DNA from: an uncultured Eubacteriales bacterium
GTDB lineage: Bacteria; Bacillota; Clostridia; Christensenellales; UBA1242
Direction of reading: 5' to 3'
Length of the DNA stretch: 5,038 nt
Assembly: GCA_900557585.1 (NCBI GenBank)
Contig: USTJ01000060.1
Location: forward strand, 1-5,038
The notes below the pieces were generated by a model. That model was not told the DNA's origin. It was given only the letters and a program-made list of their open reading frames with translations, and searched no databases. The translations under genes were made by a program, and so were the position numbers. This document shows positions 1 to 4,835 of this stretch, piece after piece. Numbering within the stretch: the stretch's first letter is position 1; every line of letters begins with the position of its first letter.

Positions 1-21
1 ATTATGAAAGGTACAAGAAAA

Positions 22-1182
22 ATGAAACCTGAAATAAAGCAACGAATTGAACAAATAAAAGCCGGACAAGTTCCGGACGTATATAAAAAGACGAAAATAG
101 GTGTAGTACCGTTGGAGTGGGGAATCAGACAAGGTGGACAGATTTTTGCAGAAAGAAACGAATGCCATAATGCAAACTTACAGTTATTATCAATAACTGC
201 TGAAAAGGGAATAATTCCGCGTTCTGATATTGACGGCAAAGATACTTCAAGTGCTGATAAAAGTAAATATAAAAAAATATGTGTTGGTGATATTGGGTAT
301 AACACTATGAGAATGTGGCAGGGTGTATCGGCATTTAGCTCTTATGAAGGTATTGTAAGTCCTGCGTACACAATTTTATCACCAATGAAATATGTAAATG
401 CAAAATACTACTCATATTTATTCAAACTTCAGAATGTAATAAATGTCTTTTATCGCAATTCGCAAGGTCTTGTTGATGATACGCGTTCGCTAAAATATGA
501 CTGGTTTAAAATTATAGATATGCCATATCCACCGCTTGCAGAACAAGAGAAAATTGTAAAAATATTATCAACACAAGACAGGATTATTGAGCTTTATCAG
601 CGAAAAATTGAAGAATTACAGAAGATGAAAAAGATATATTTAAGCAAGATGTTTCCTAAAAAAGGCGAAAATGTACCCGAATGGAGATTTTCGCAATTCA
701 ATGACTCTTGGGAACAGCGTAAGTTATCAGAGATAGCTACAATGCATGCTCGAATTGGATGGCAAAATCTTAGAACTTCAGAATTTTTAGATAGTGGTGA
801 TTACATGCTTATTACTGGAACAGATTTTGAGGATGGTACTATAAATTATTCAACATGCCATTATGTAGAAAAAGAACGTTATGAACAAGATAAAAATATT
901 CAAATTCGAAATGGCAGTATTCTCATTACAAAGGATGGAACTTTAGGAAAAGTAGCATATGTTCAAGGCTTAACAATGCCAGCAACATTAAATGCCGGAG
1001 TGTTTAATGTTGAAATCAAAGATAAAAAAGAAACAGATGAAAAATATCTTTTTCAATATTTAAAGGCTCCATTTTTGATGGATTATGTAACTAGACATGC
1101 TACGGGAGGAACTATAAAACATTTAAATCAAAGTATATTGATAAATTTTCCTGTTTATATGCCAAAGAAAAGTGAACAAGAA
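22..1182 (+). other. hsdS: HsdS part: two target-recognition domains, distal conserved region missing
   Basis: HsdS reads the split DNA target of type I restriction-modification enzymes and docks HsdM and HsdR. Numbering from the ATG at 4, the opening KTKIGVVPLEW (~31-39) is the usual lead-in to the first target-recognition domain, which runs to about residue 175. The signature PPLAEQEKIVKIL (~177-189) starts the central conserved region, a charged helix (RKIEELQKMKKIYLSKMFP) expected to form half of the coiled-coil spacer. FNDSWEQRKLSEIA (~231-244) opens the second recognition domain, which contains GSILITKDGTLGKVAY and ends with NFPVYMPKKSEQE (~381-393). SEQE is where the second conserved helix should start, but it is cut off there. 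Family members usually run to about 400-430 residues, so roughly 30-40 are missing. The target sequence cannot be read from the protein. No hsdM or hsdR is in the window; they may lie to the left. Codon use differs from the genes to the right. Confidence 0.85.
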
Positions 1183-2112
1183 ATCGACACAAACATTTCT
1201 TGCGCCTATCAAGAAATTCCAGAAGCACACGGGGCAAGAACAAGAACTGTTATCAAAATTCAAGACGGATGCAACAATTTTTGCTCATATTGCTTGATTC
1301 CATATGTAAGGGGAAGAGAAAGAAGCCGTTCTTTTGAATCGGTTAAAAAAGAGGTTGAAAAGCAATCAAAATATTCAAGAGAAATTACATTTACCGGAAT
1401 CAACCTTTCGGCATATGGAAGCGATTTTGAACCTAAAATGAGTTTAAAAGACGTTGCACTTTTAATGAAAAACTATCCATCTGTTCGTTTCAAATTTTCA
1501 TCACTTGAGCAAAACATTATCACGGAAGACTTTGTCAAAACTCTTTCTGAAATCAAAAACTTTGCGCCACATTTTCATTTGAGTTTGCAAAACGGATGCA
1601 ACAAAACCCTTAAAGCAATGAACCGAAAATATAGTGCAGAAGAGTTTTATGATAAGATAAAAATCATTCGAAAATATTTCCCACTTGGGGCAATTACAAC
1701 CGACATTATTGTTGGCTTTCCAACCGAAACCGAAGAGGACGCAAAAGAAAACTATACTTTTGTAAAGAATTGTCAATTTGCAAAAATGCACATTTTCCCA
1801 TATTCAAGCCGAAGCGGAACAGCAGCATCTCACATGAAAAATGTTGCAACAAATGTTAAGCAAAGAGCCGAAGAACTTGCAAAATTGGATGCTAAAATGC
1901 ATGCTGACTATGTAAAAAAATGCAAAAATCACATTTTTGAACTTATTATTGAACGAAAAAAAGATGGCTCTGAATATTATGAAGGGCACACCGAGAATTA
2001 TATCAAATGCTATGTAAAATCAGACAAAGAACTTGCTCCAAACACTCTTTTGAAAGTTGAAATAGAAAAACCTTTTGAAGATGGAGCACTTGCAAAAATC
2101 GCAAGTTATTAA
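22..2112 (+). CDS. Chimeric ORF: HsdS specificity subunit fused in frame to truncated MtaB
   Basis: One uninterrupted frame encodes about 696 residues that belong to two unrelated families: a type I restriction-modification specificity subunit (first ~387 residues) and the radical-SAM tRNA modification enzyme MtaB (last ~309). I prefer the ATG at 22 because GAAAGG lies 10 bases upstream and the resulting MKPEIKQRIEQI opening is typical of HsdS. An in-frame ATG at 4 adds six residues but its upstream region lies outside the window, so a start further left cannot be excluded. Each half lacks an essential part: HsdS its distal conserved region, MtaB its N-terminal domain. I know of no natural HsdS-MtaB protein, so I infer a recombination or deletion product, or an assembly chimera. 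The next gene (HIT) starts 60 bases downstream and fits the usual mtaB neighbourhood. Confident in the frame and both family calls; unsure that the protein exists. Confidence 0.8.
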   Translation: MKPEIKQRIEQIKAGQVPDVYKKTKIGVVPLEWGIRQGGQIFAERNECHNANLQLLSITAEKGIIPRSDIDGKDTSSADKSKYKKICVGDIGYNTMRMWQGVSAFSSYEGIVSPAYTILSPMKYVNAKYYSYLFKLQNVINVFYRNSQGLVDDTRSLKYDWFKIIDMPYPPLAEQEKIVKILSTQDRIIELYQRKIEELQKMKKIYLSKMFPKKGENVPEWRFSQFNDSWEQRKLSEIATMHARIGWQNLRTSEFLDSGDYMLITGTDFEDGTINYSTCHYVEKERYEQDKNIQIRNGSILITKDGTLGKVAYVQGLTMPATLNAGVFNVEIKDKKETDEKYLFQYLKAPFLMDYVTRHATGGTIKHLNQSILINFPVYMPKKSEQEIDTNISCAYQEIPEAHGARTRTVIKIQDGCNNFCSYCLIPYVRGRERSRSFESVKKEVEKQSKYSREITFTGINLSAYGSDFEPKMSLKDVALLMKNYPSVRFKFSSLEQNIITEDFVKTLSEIKNFAPHFHLSLQNGCNKTLKAMNRKYSAEEFYDKIKIIRKYFPLGAITTDIIVGFPTETEEDAKENYTFVKNCQFAKMHIFPYSSRSGTAASHMKNVATNVKQRAEELAKLDAKMHADYVKKCKNHIFELIIERKKDGSEYYEGHTENYIKCYVKSDKELAPNTLLKVEIEKPFEDGALAKIASY
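1183..2112 (+). pseudogene. mtaB: MtaB C-terminal part: radical-SAM tRNA methylthiotransferase lacking its N-terminal domain
   Basis: MtaB converts t6A at position 37 of ANN-decoding tRNAs to ms2t6A, using S-adenosylmethionine and two iron-sulfur clusters. Numbering from the ATG at 4, IKIQDGCNNFCSYC carries the CxxxCxxC radical-SAM motif at C423, C427 and C430, followed by the family signature IPYVRGRERSR. HFHLSLQNG (523-531) and TTDIIVGFPTETEED (~564-578) are further radical-SAM core blocks, and IFPYSSRSGT follows. The last ~65 residues (from HADYVKK) fit the TRAM RNA-binding domain. Missing are about 120-130 N-terminal residues: the UPF0004 domain, whose three cysteines hold the auxiliary cluster that family knowledge assigns to sulfur donation. 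Without it methylthiolation is not expected. Codon choice matches the downstream genes, and HIT and rpsU are the usual followers, so I regard this part as the resident gene and the left part as the intruder. ETDTNIS-like text before GARTRT suggests the native sequence begins at about residue 394-396. Confidence 0.88.
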
Positions 2113-2161
2113 CAAAATTTGTTAAAAAATCGCGCTAAAATGTTAAAAACTATATAAAAAT

Positions 2162-2166
2162 GGAGG
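2162..2166 (+). promoter_or_regulatory. Ribosome-binding site that fixes the HIT gene start
   Basis: GGAGG ends 5 bases before the ATG at 2172. An earlier in-frame ATG at 2160 overlaps this very site and has only A-rich sequence before it, so it is unlikely to be the start. The choice also gives MDNCIFCKI, the standard N-terminus of the family. Confidence 0.8.
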
Positions 2167-2171
2167 AAAAT

Positions 2172-2576
2172 ATGGATAATTGCATTTTTTGTAAAATCAT
2201 TAAAGGGGAAATTCCAAGTTATAAAATTTATGAAAATGAAAAGGTATATGCTTTTTTGGACATTTCAGACGACATGACCGGACACACACTTGTAATTCCT
2301 AAAAAACATTCAAGAAACATTTTCGACACAAACAAAGAAGACCTTGAAGCAGTGATAGATGCTGTTCAAGAAATTTCAAAACATTATAAAGACCTTGGCT
2401 ATGACGGAGTGAACATTTTGAACGCAAACGAGCCTTCTGCCGAGCAATCTGTTTTCCATTTGCATTTTCACATTTTGCCAAGAAAGAATGGAGATGGCAA
2501 AAAGGTTTATCCTGTTTTGGACAAACAAAACAACAACCTTAAAGAAGTTGCAGAGTTCTTTAAACTTGAAAAATAA
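2172..2576 (+). CDS. HIT (histidine triad) family protein, Hint-type nucleotide hydrolase
   Basis: The product is a 134-residue cytoplasmic protein of the Hint branch, close to the usual bacterial length. Family members hydrolyse adenosine phosphoramidates and related aminoacyl or lysyl adenylates. From the chosen start, CIFC (residues 4-7) gives the CxxC half of the zinc site common in bacterial Hint proteins, and KIIKGEIPS follows as the usual next block. IPKKHSRNIFD in the first half carries the conserved histidine of this region. HLHFHILPRK near residue 100 is the histidine triad HxHxHxx, whose middle histidine is the catalytic nucleophile. ILNANEPSAEQSVFHLHFH matches the family pattern of an NxG/NxN loop followed by a short helix before the triad. 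It lies 59 bases after the mtaB stop with no terminator between, so co-transcription with mtaB is likely; a TAAAAT at 2136-2141 could give a weak promoter but has no -35 partner. Its physiological substrate is not known from sequence. Confidence 0.93.
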   Translation: MDNCIFCKIIKGEIPSYKIYENEKVYAFLDISDDMTGHTLVIPKKHSRNIFDTNKEDLEAVIDAVQEISKHYKDLGYDGVNILNANEPSAEQSVFHLHFHILPRKNGDGKKVYPVLDKQNNNLKEVAEFFKLEK

Positions 2577-2599
2577 TAATACACAAAATTTTATATCGC

Positions 2600-2628
2600 T
2601 TGACATATCAAATATTGTTTGCTAAAAT
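2600..2628 (+). promoter_or_regulatory. SigA-type promoter of rpsU
   Basis: A perfect -35 TTGACA (2600-2605) is separated by exactly 17 bases from TAAAAT (2623-2628), five of six matches to the -10 consensus. Transcription would begin near 2635, giving a leader of about 30 bases before the ATG at 2666. It lies 24 bases after the HIT stop, so rpsU can be expressed independently of the upstream genes as well as by read-through, since no terminator follows HIT. This is the strongest promoter in the window. Confidence 0.85.
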
Positions 2629-2650
2629 ATGTGCATAAATGTTGTTTAAC

Positions 2651-2658
2651 AGGAGGTG
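2651..2658 (+). promoter_or_regulatory. Consensus ribosome-binding site of rpsU
   Basis: AGGAGGTG is fully complementary to the 16S rRNA 3' end and ends 7 bases before the ATG. It is the longest anti-SD match in the window, as expected for a ribosomal protein gene. It decides in favour of the 59-residue rpsU frame over the longer frame that overlaps it. Confidence 0.85.
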
Positions 2659-2665
2659 AAAAACA

Positions 2666-2845
2666 ATGTCAACCGTTAAAGTTGGTGAAAACGAAAGTTT
2701 GGAAAGTGCAATCAAAAGATTTAAACGCAAATGTCAAAAAGACGGCATCATTGGTGACATCAGAAAAAGAGAAGCCTATGTTAAACCAAGCGTTGCAAAA
2801 AAGAAAAAATCTGAAGCAGCACAAAAAAGAAACCGTAAAGGCTAA
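2666..2845 (+). CDS. rpsU: 30S ribosomal protein bS21
   Basis: The 59-residue product is the normal length for bS21 in Bacillota (about 57-60). bS21 sits on the 30S platform near the anti-Shine-Dalgarno end of 16S rRNA and helps mRNA engagement at initiation. The sequence opens [20 protein letters not shown], the conserved family start. It continues with a [23 protein letters not shown] core and ends in a highly basic tail rich in Lys and Arg ([15 protein letters not shown]), typical of an rRNA-binding protein. The gene has its own promoter and terminator and follows the HIT gene by 89 bases. In many Bacillota a yqeY-type gene follows rpsU; here it does not, and a gap of more than 400 bases comes next. 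A longer open frame starting at 2619 overlaps the gene but shows no protein-like sequence and is a shadow. The gene is easily missed because it is so short. Confidence 0.96.
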   Translation: MSTVKVGENESLESAIKRFKRKCQKDGIIGDIRKREAYVKPSVAKKKKSEAAQKRNRKG

Positions 2846-2851
2846 AAAATC

Positions 2852-2878
2852 AAATCAGGGTTTTGCCCTGATTTTTTT
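2852..2878 (+). terminator. Intrinsic terminator after rpsU
   Basis: AAATCAGGG (2852-2860) pairs perfectly with CCCTGATTT (2866-2874) around a five-base TTTTG loop. The stem runs into an uninterrupted run of seven T residues (2872-2878). It begins 7 bases after the rpsU stop codon. The A-run before it (2844-2849) pairs with the T-run only weakly, so the element is mainly oriented for + strand transcription. Confidence 0.92.
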
Positions 2879-2969
2879 GTGCAAATTTTATCTTTTTACT
2901 ATTTTTTCGTCTTTTCCCAAATTTTTCAATTTTTCGACGACACTTTCTTTCTTTTTCGACTTCTTTTAC

Positions 2970-2984
2970 ATTTTGTGACAAAAT
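2970..2984. repeat. 15-base palindrome ATTTTGTGACAAAAT, possible operator
   Basis: The two arms ATTTTGT and ACAAAAT are perfect inverted copies around a single central G. The size and odd centre fit a binding site for a dimeric regulator, but it is AT-rich, no promoter is recognisable directly beside it, and no regulator is encoded in the window. The palindrome is seen directly; the operator role is a guess. Confidence 0.3.
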
Positions 2985-3172
2985 ATGCCATACATTTTCG
3001 ACAAAAAGTTTCAGTAAAAAGTCTTTTCAAACAAAACAAAGCAATAAAATAGTTTTAATTCGAAAAGCAAATTGTCCGGTTTTTCGCTTTTCATGTTTTT
3101 GTCTCTTTTAAAGTCTAGAAAAACTTCAAAAGGTCGAATTATCACGCGAATAATGTTATAAAAACATAAATA

Positions 3173-3190
3173 TCAACTTATTTCAACTTA
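3173..3190 (+). repeat. Tandem TCAACTTA pair with 10-base period, upstream of the 120-aa gene promoter
   Basis: TCAACTTA occurs at 3173-3180 and again at 3183-3190, separated by TT. The second copy ends 35 bases before the proposed -10 at 3226, so the pair covers the zone where activators usually bind. The ten-base period would place both copies on the same face of the helix. Function is inferred only from position. Confidence 0.3.
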
Positions 3191-3222
3191 AAATGTTTTC
3201 GACATTCTTTTTATTTTTGTTG

Positions 3223-3231
3223 TGATAGAAT
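3223..3231 (+). promoter_or_regulatory. Probable extended -10 promoter of the 120-aa gene
   Basis: TGATAGAAT combines the TGN extension (3223-3225) with TAGAAT (3226-3231), five of six matches to the -10 consensus. The best -35-like hexamer, TCGACA at 3199-3204, is 21 bases away, too far for normal use, so the promoter would depend on the extended -10 or on an activator. Transcription would start near 3238 and give a leader of about 30 bases. A second candidate, TATAAA at 3237-3242, has no -35 partner. Confidence 0.5.
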
Positions 3232-3267
3232 CTTGGTATAAATTTTTGAAAAGGAGATAAAACAAAA

Positions 3268-3630
3268 ATGTCTAACACACTTCGAGACCTTGCACAAAGA
3301 GCAAAGAATCGTCTTCGCGCAATCTCATGTAGCAACACAAAAGAGGAGAAAAGAGAACATGGTAACTATAATCAGGCATGCTTGTCTGCGAAAATTCAAT
3401 ATGCAATCATTTCAAGTCAAAAGAAAATTACGGACGACCCGTTATATGGAAAAATAAAAAAGATGCTTGCAAAAGACCTTGACACAATGAATCCACTTTC
3501 ACAAATTATTGAACACGACATCTATGACGGGCTTTCAAACGCGGGCAAAGAAAAATATATGTTCAAACTCAGCAAACGCTATGCAACAATCAAAGAACAC
3601 ATTTTGGGAGAAAGTTCAAAAGACGAATAG
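3268..3630 (+). CDS. Hypothetical protein, 120 residues, family not recognised
   Basis: I do not recognise this protein. It is expected to be a soluble cytoplasmic protein: no signal peptide and no membrane-length hydrophobic run. It is rich in Lys, Arg, Glu and Asp, with an Arg/Lys-rich N-terminus (LRDLAQRAKNRLRAIS) that could form an amphipathic helix. A second part (from about residue 55) is also likely helical: DDPLYGKIKKMLAKDLDTMNP followed by a Tyr- and Lys-rich C-terminal half. The two cysteines (C21, C38) do not form a zinc motif. It is probably a real gene: AAGGAG (3251-3256) precedes the ATG, an extended -10 promoter precedes that, and its codon style (AAC, CTT, GCA) matches rpsU and pcrA. 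The ATG at 3268 is the only start with this ribosome-binding site. The gene stands alone between rpsU and the helicase, so the context gives no function. No strong terminator follows, only a weak AT-rich stem before eight T residues. Confidence 0.72.
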   Translation: MSNTLRDLAQRAKNRLRAISCSNTKEEKREHGNYNQACLSAKIQYAIISSQKKITDDPLYGKIKKMLAKDLDTMNPLSQIIEHDIYDGLSNAGKEKYMFKLSKRYATIKEHILGESSKDE

Positions 3631-3698
3631 TTTGATTTTTTTTGTTTTGTTTATTAGTGGTATATTTTATATAAAACTGACAGAAAGTTTCAAATGCT

Positions 3699-3727
3699 TT
3701 GCTTTGGAACATAAAATATGATAAAAT
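3699..3727 (+). promoter_or_regulatory. Possible extended -10 promoter of the helicase gene
   Basis: TGATAAAAT (3719-3727) gives a TGN extension and a TAAAAT -10 box. TTGCTT (3699-3704) stands 17 bases upstream but matches only half of the -35 consensus. Transcription would begin near 3734, leaving a 25-base leader that contains the ribosome-binding site. The region is AT-rich, so chance matches are likely. Confidence 0.4.
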
Positions 3728-3746
3728 ATCTTTTGATATAAACTTC

Positions 3747-3752
3747 AAAGGA
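3747..3752 (+). promoter_or_regulatory. Ribosome-binding site that fixes the helicase start
   Basis: AAAGGA ends 6 bases before the ATG at 3759. An in-frame TTG at 3699 would add 20 residues of non-family sequence and has no such site. The ATG places the LNQEQ segment at residue 8, the normal position in PcrA/UvrD proteins. Confidence 0.75.
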
Positions 3753-3758
3753 AAAATT

Positions 3759-4835
3759 ATGAGTGCAATTTTAGACAACCTAAATCAAGAACAAAGACTT
3801 CCTGCCGAGCAATCTAACGGCGCAATTTTGGTTACTGCCGGAGCGGGCAGTGGAAAAACCCGAATGCTTACACACAGAATTGCACACTTGGTTTTTGACG
3901 AAAATGTTCCAAAATATAACATTCTTGCAATCACTTTCACAAACAAGGCTGCAAACGAAATGAAAGAGCGTCTTGAAAAAATGCTTGGCGATGTTTCTGC
4001 AATGTGGATTTGCACTTTTCACGCAATGTGTTCGCGCATTTTGCGTCGCGAGGCAGAGAACATTGGATACACCAGCAACTTTTCAATTTATACCGATGTT
4101 GAAAAAGACCGAACTATCAAGCGCATTTTGGAAAACAAAAACACAAACATAAATGCCGACACAATTGGTTGGCACATTTCCAATGCAAAAAACCATTTGA
4201 TGGACCCAGAAGAATATTCGCAGTATATTGCCGACCCAAAGAAAAGAGATGTCATCACAAAATGTTTCACCGAATATGAAGCAACTTTAAAGCACTGCAA
4301 CGCGCTTGACTTTGATGACCTTCTTAACAAAACCTATGAACTTTTCAGAACAAAACCAGAGGTTTTGAGATATTATCAAGACAAATTTCAATATATCCAT
4401 GTTGACGAGTTTCAAGACACAAACAAAGCACAATATGAACTTGTGCGTCTTTTGTCTGAAAAATATGGCAACATTTTTGTTGTTGGCGATGAAGACCAAT
4501 GCATCTATTCTTGGCGTGGCGCAGATGTTACAAACGTGAACTCTTTCACAAAAGACTTTAAAAATGTGAAAATTTTCAAACTTGAACAAAACTATCGTTC
4601 AACCAAAAAGATTTTGGAAGTTGCAAACAAACTTATAAAACGAAACGAAAACCGCCTTGATAAACTGCTTTGGACAGAGAACGGAGAGGGAACAAAGGTT
4701 GAAACCCACACAACCTATAACGAAACCGAAGAGGCTGAATATGTTGCCGAAACAATCAAGAACCTTGTTTCATATTATGGCTATAAATATAACGACTTTG
4801 CGGTTTTAATGCGCGTGAACTCGCTTTATCATTGA
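3759..4835 (+). CDS. pcrA: PcrA/UvrD-type superfamily 1A DNA helicase, N-terminal part ending at a frameshift
   Basis: The family consists of ATP-driven 3'-to-5' DNA helicases acting in nucleotide excision repair, removal of RecA filaments and replication-transcription conflicts. The 358 residues read in this frame hold the N-terminal motors. LNQEQRLPAEQ (8-18) is the Q motif. TAGAGSGKT (26-34) is Walker A with Lys33. AITFTNKAANEM (57-68) is motif Ia. VDEFQDT carries the DE pair at 216-217 (motif II). VVGDEDQCIYSWRGA includes Gln247 (motif III), and LEQNYRS includes Arg280 (motif IV). The frame reaches FAVLMRVNSL and then runs into an out-of-frame LYH and a TGA at 4833. Family members are about 720-750 residues, so as read the protein is less than half length and lacks motifs V and VI, needed for ATP hydrolysis. 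The family can be told as PcrA rather than Rep or AddA from this N-terminal region only provisionally. Confidence 0.93.
   Translation: MSAILDNLNQEQRLPAEQSNGAILVTAGAGSGKTRMLTHRIAHLVFDENVPKYNILAITFTNKAANEMKERLEKMLGDVSAMWICTFHAMCSRILRREAENIGYTSNFSIYTDVEKDRTIKRILENKNTNINADTIGWHISNAKNHLMDPEEYSQYIADPKKRDVITKCFTEYEATLKHCNALDFDDLLNKTYELFRTKPEVLRYYQDKFQYIHVDEFQDTNKAQYELVRLLSEKYGNIFVVGDEDQCIYSWRGADVTNVNSFTKDFKNVKIFKLEQNYRSTKKILEVANKLIKRNENRLDKLLWTENGEGTKVETHTTYNETEEAEYVAETIKNLVSYYGYKYNDFAVLMRVNSLYH

Larger units (their letters stand above)
2879..3267 (+). other. 389-base gene-free gap, T-rich on the + strand
   Basis: I find no credible gene on either strand here. The only short frames are a 10-codon ATG frame at 2985 on the + strand and a 27-codon frame on the - strand (about 3010-3093), neither with a good ribosome-binding site or protein character. 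The stretch holds four copies of TTTTCGAC (2931, 2953, 2995, 3196), a 15-base palindrome (2970-2984), a GAAAAGC/GCTTTTC inverted repeat with a 17-base loop (3062-3068 and 3086-3092), and a 10-base-period tandem TCAACTTA (3173 and 3183). The promoter and ribosome-binding site of the next gene occupy its right end. It is long for an intergenic region next to such compact genes, but nothing in it matches a riboswitch or RNA that I recognise. Confidence 0.6.

Noticed and set aside
2111..2123. AACAAA-A-TTTGTT inverted repeat over the mtaB stop, as a terminator or operator
   Set aside because: The stem is all A/T except two G-C pairs, with almost no loop and no T run after it; it would not terminate, and symmetry of this size is common in A/T-rich DNA.
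2619..2978. 119-codon open frame overlapping rpsU and running through its terminator
   Set aside because: It is out of frame with the unmistakable bS21 sequence, has no ribosome-binding site at its start, and its C-terminal end is just the translated T-rich gap (Phe/Ser-rich).
3062..3092. GAAAAGC/GCTTTTC inverted repeat as a terminator or structured RNA
   Set aside because: A 17-base loop, competing alternative pairing (CGAAAA with TTTTCG), and no gene directly upstream to terminate; mentioned only as content of the gap.
3010..3093. 27-codon minus-strand frame in the gap (MKSEKPDNLL...)
   Set aside because: Short, with only a weak GAGA-like site before it and no clear promoter; AT-rich DNA produces many such frames.
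3616..3643. TCAAA/TTTGA stem followed by eight T residues after the 120-aa gene, as a terminator
   Set aside because: Five base pairs with one G-C and a ten-base loop is too weak to call; the T run alone is not enough.
3509..3721. 70-codon frame overlapping the end of the 120-aa gene
   Set aside because: It lies in another frame of a better-supported gene, without a ribosome-binding site, and its tail is translated intergenic DNA.
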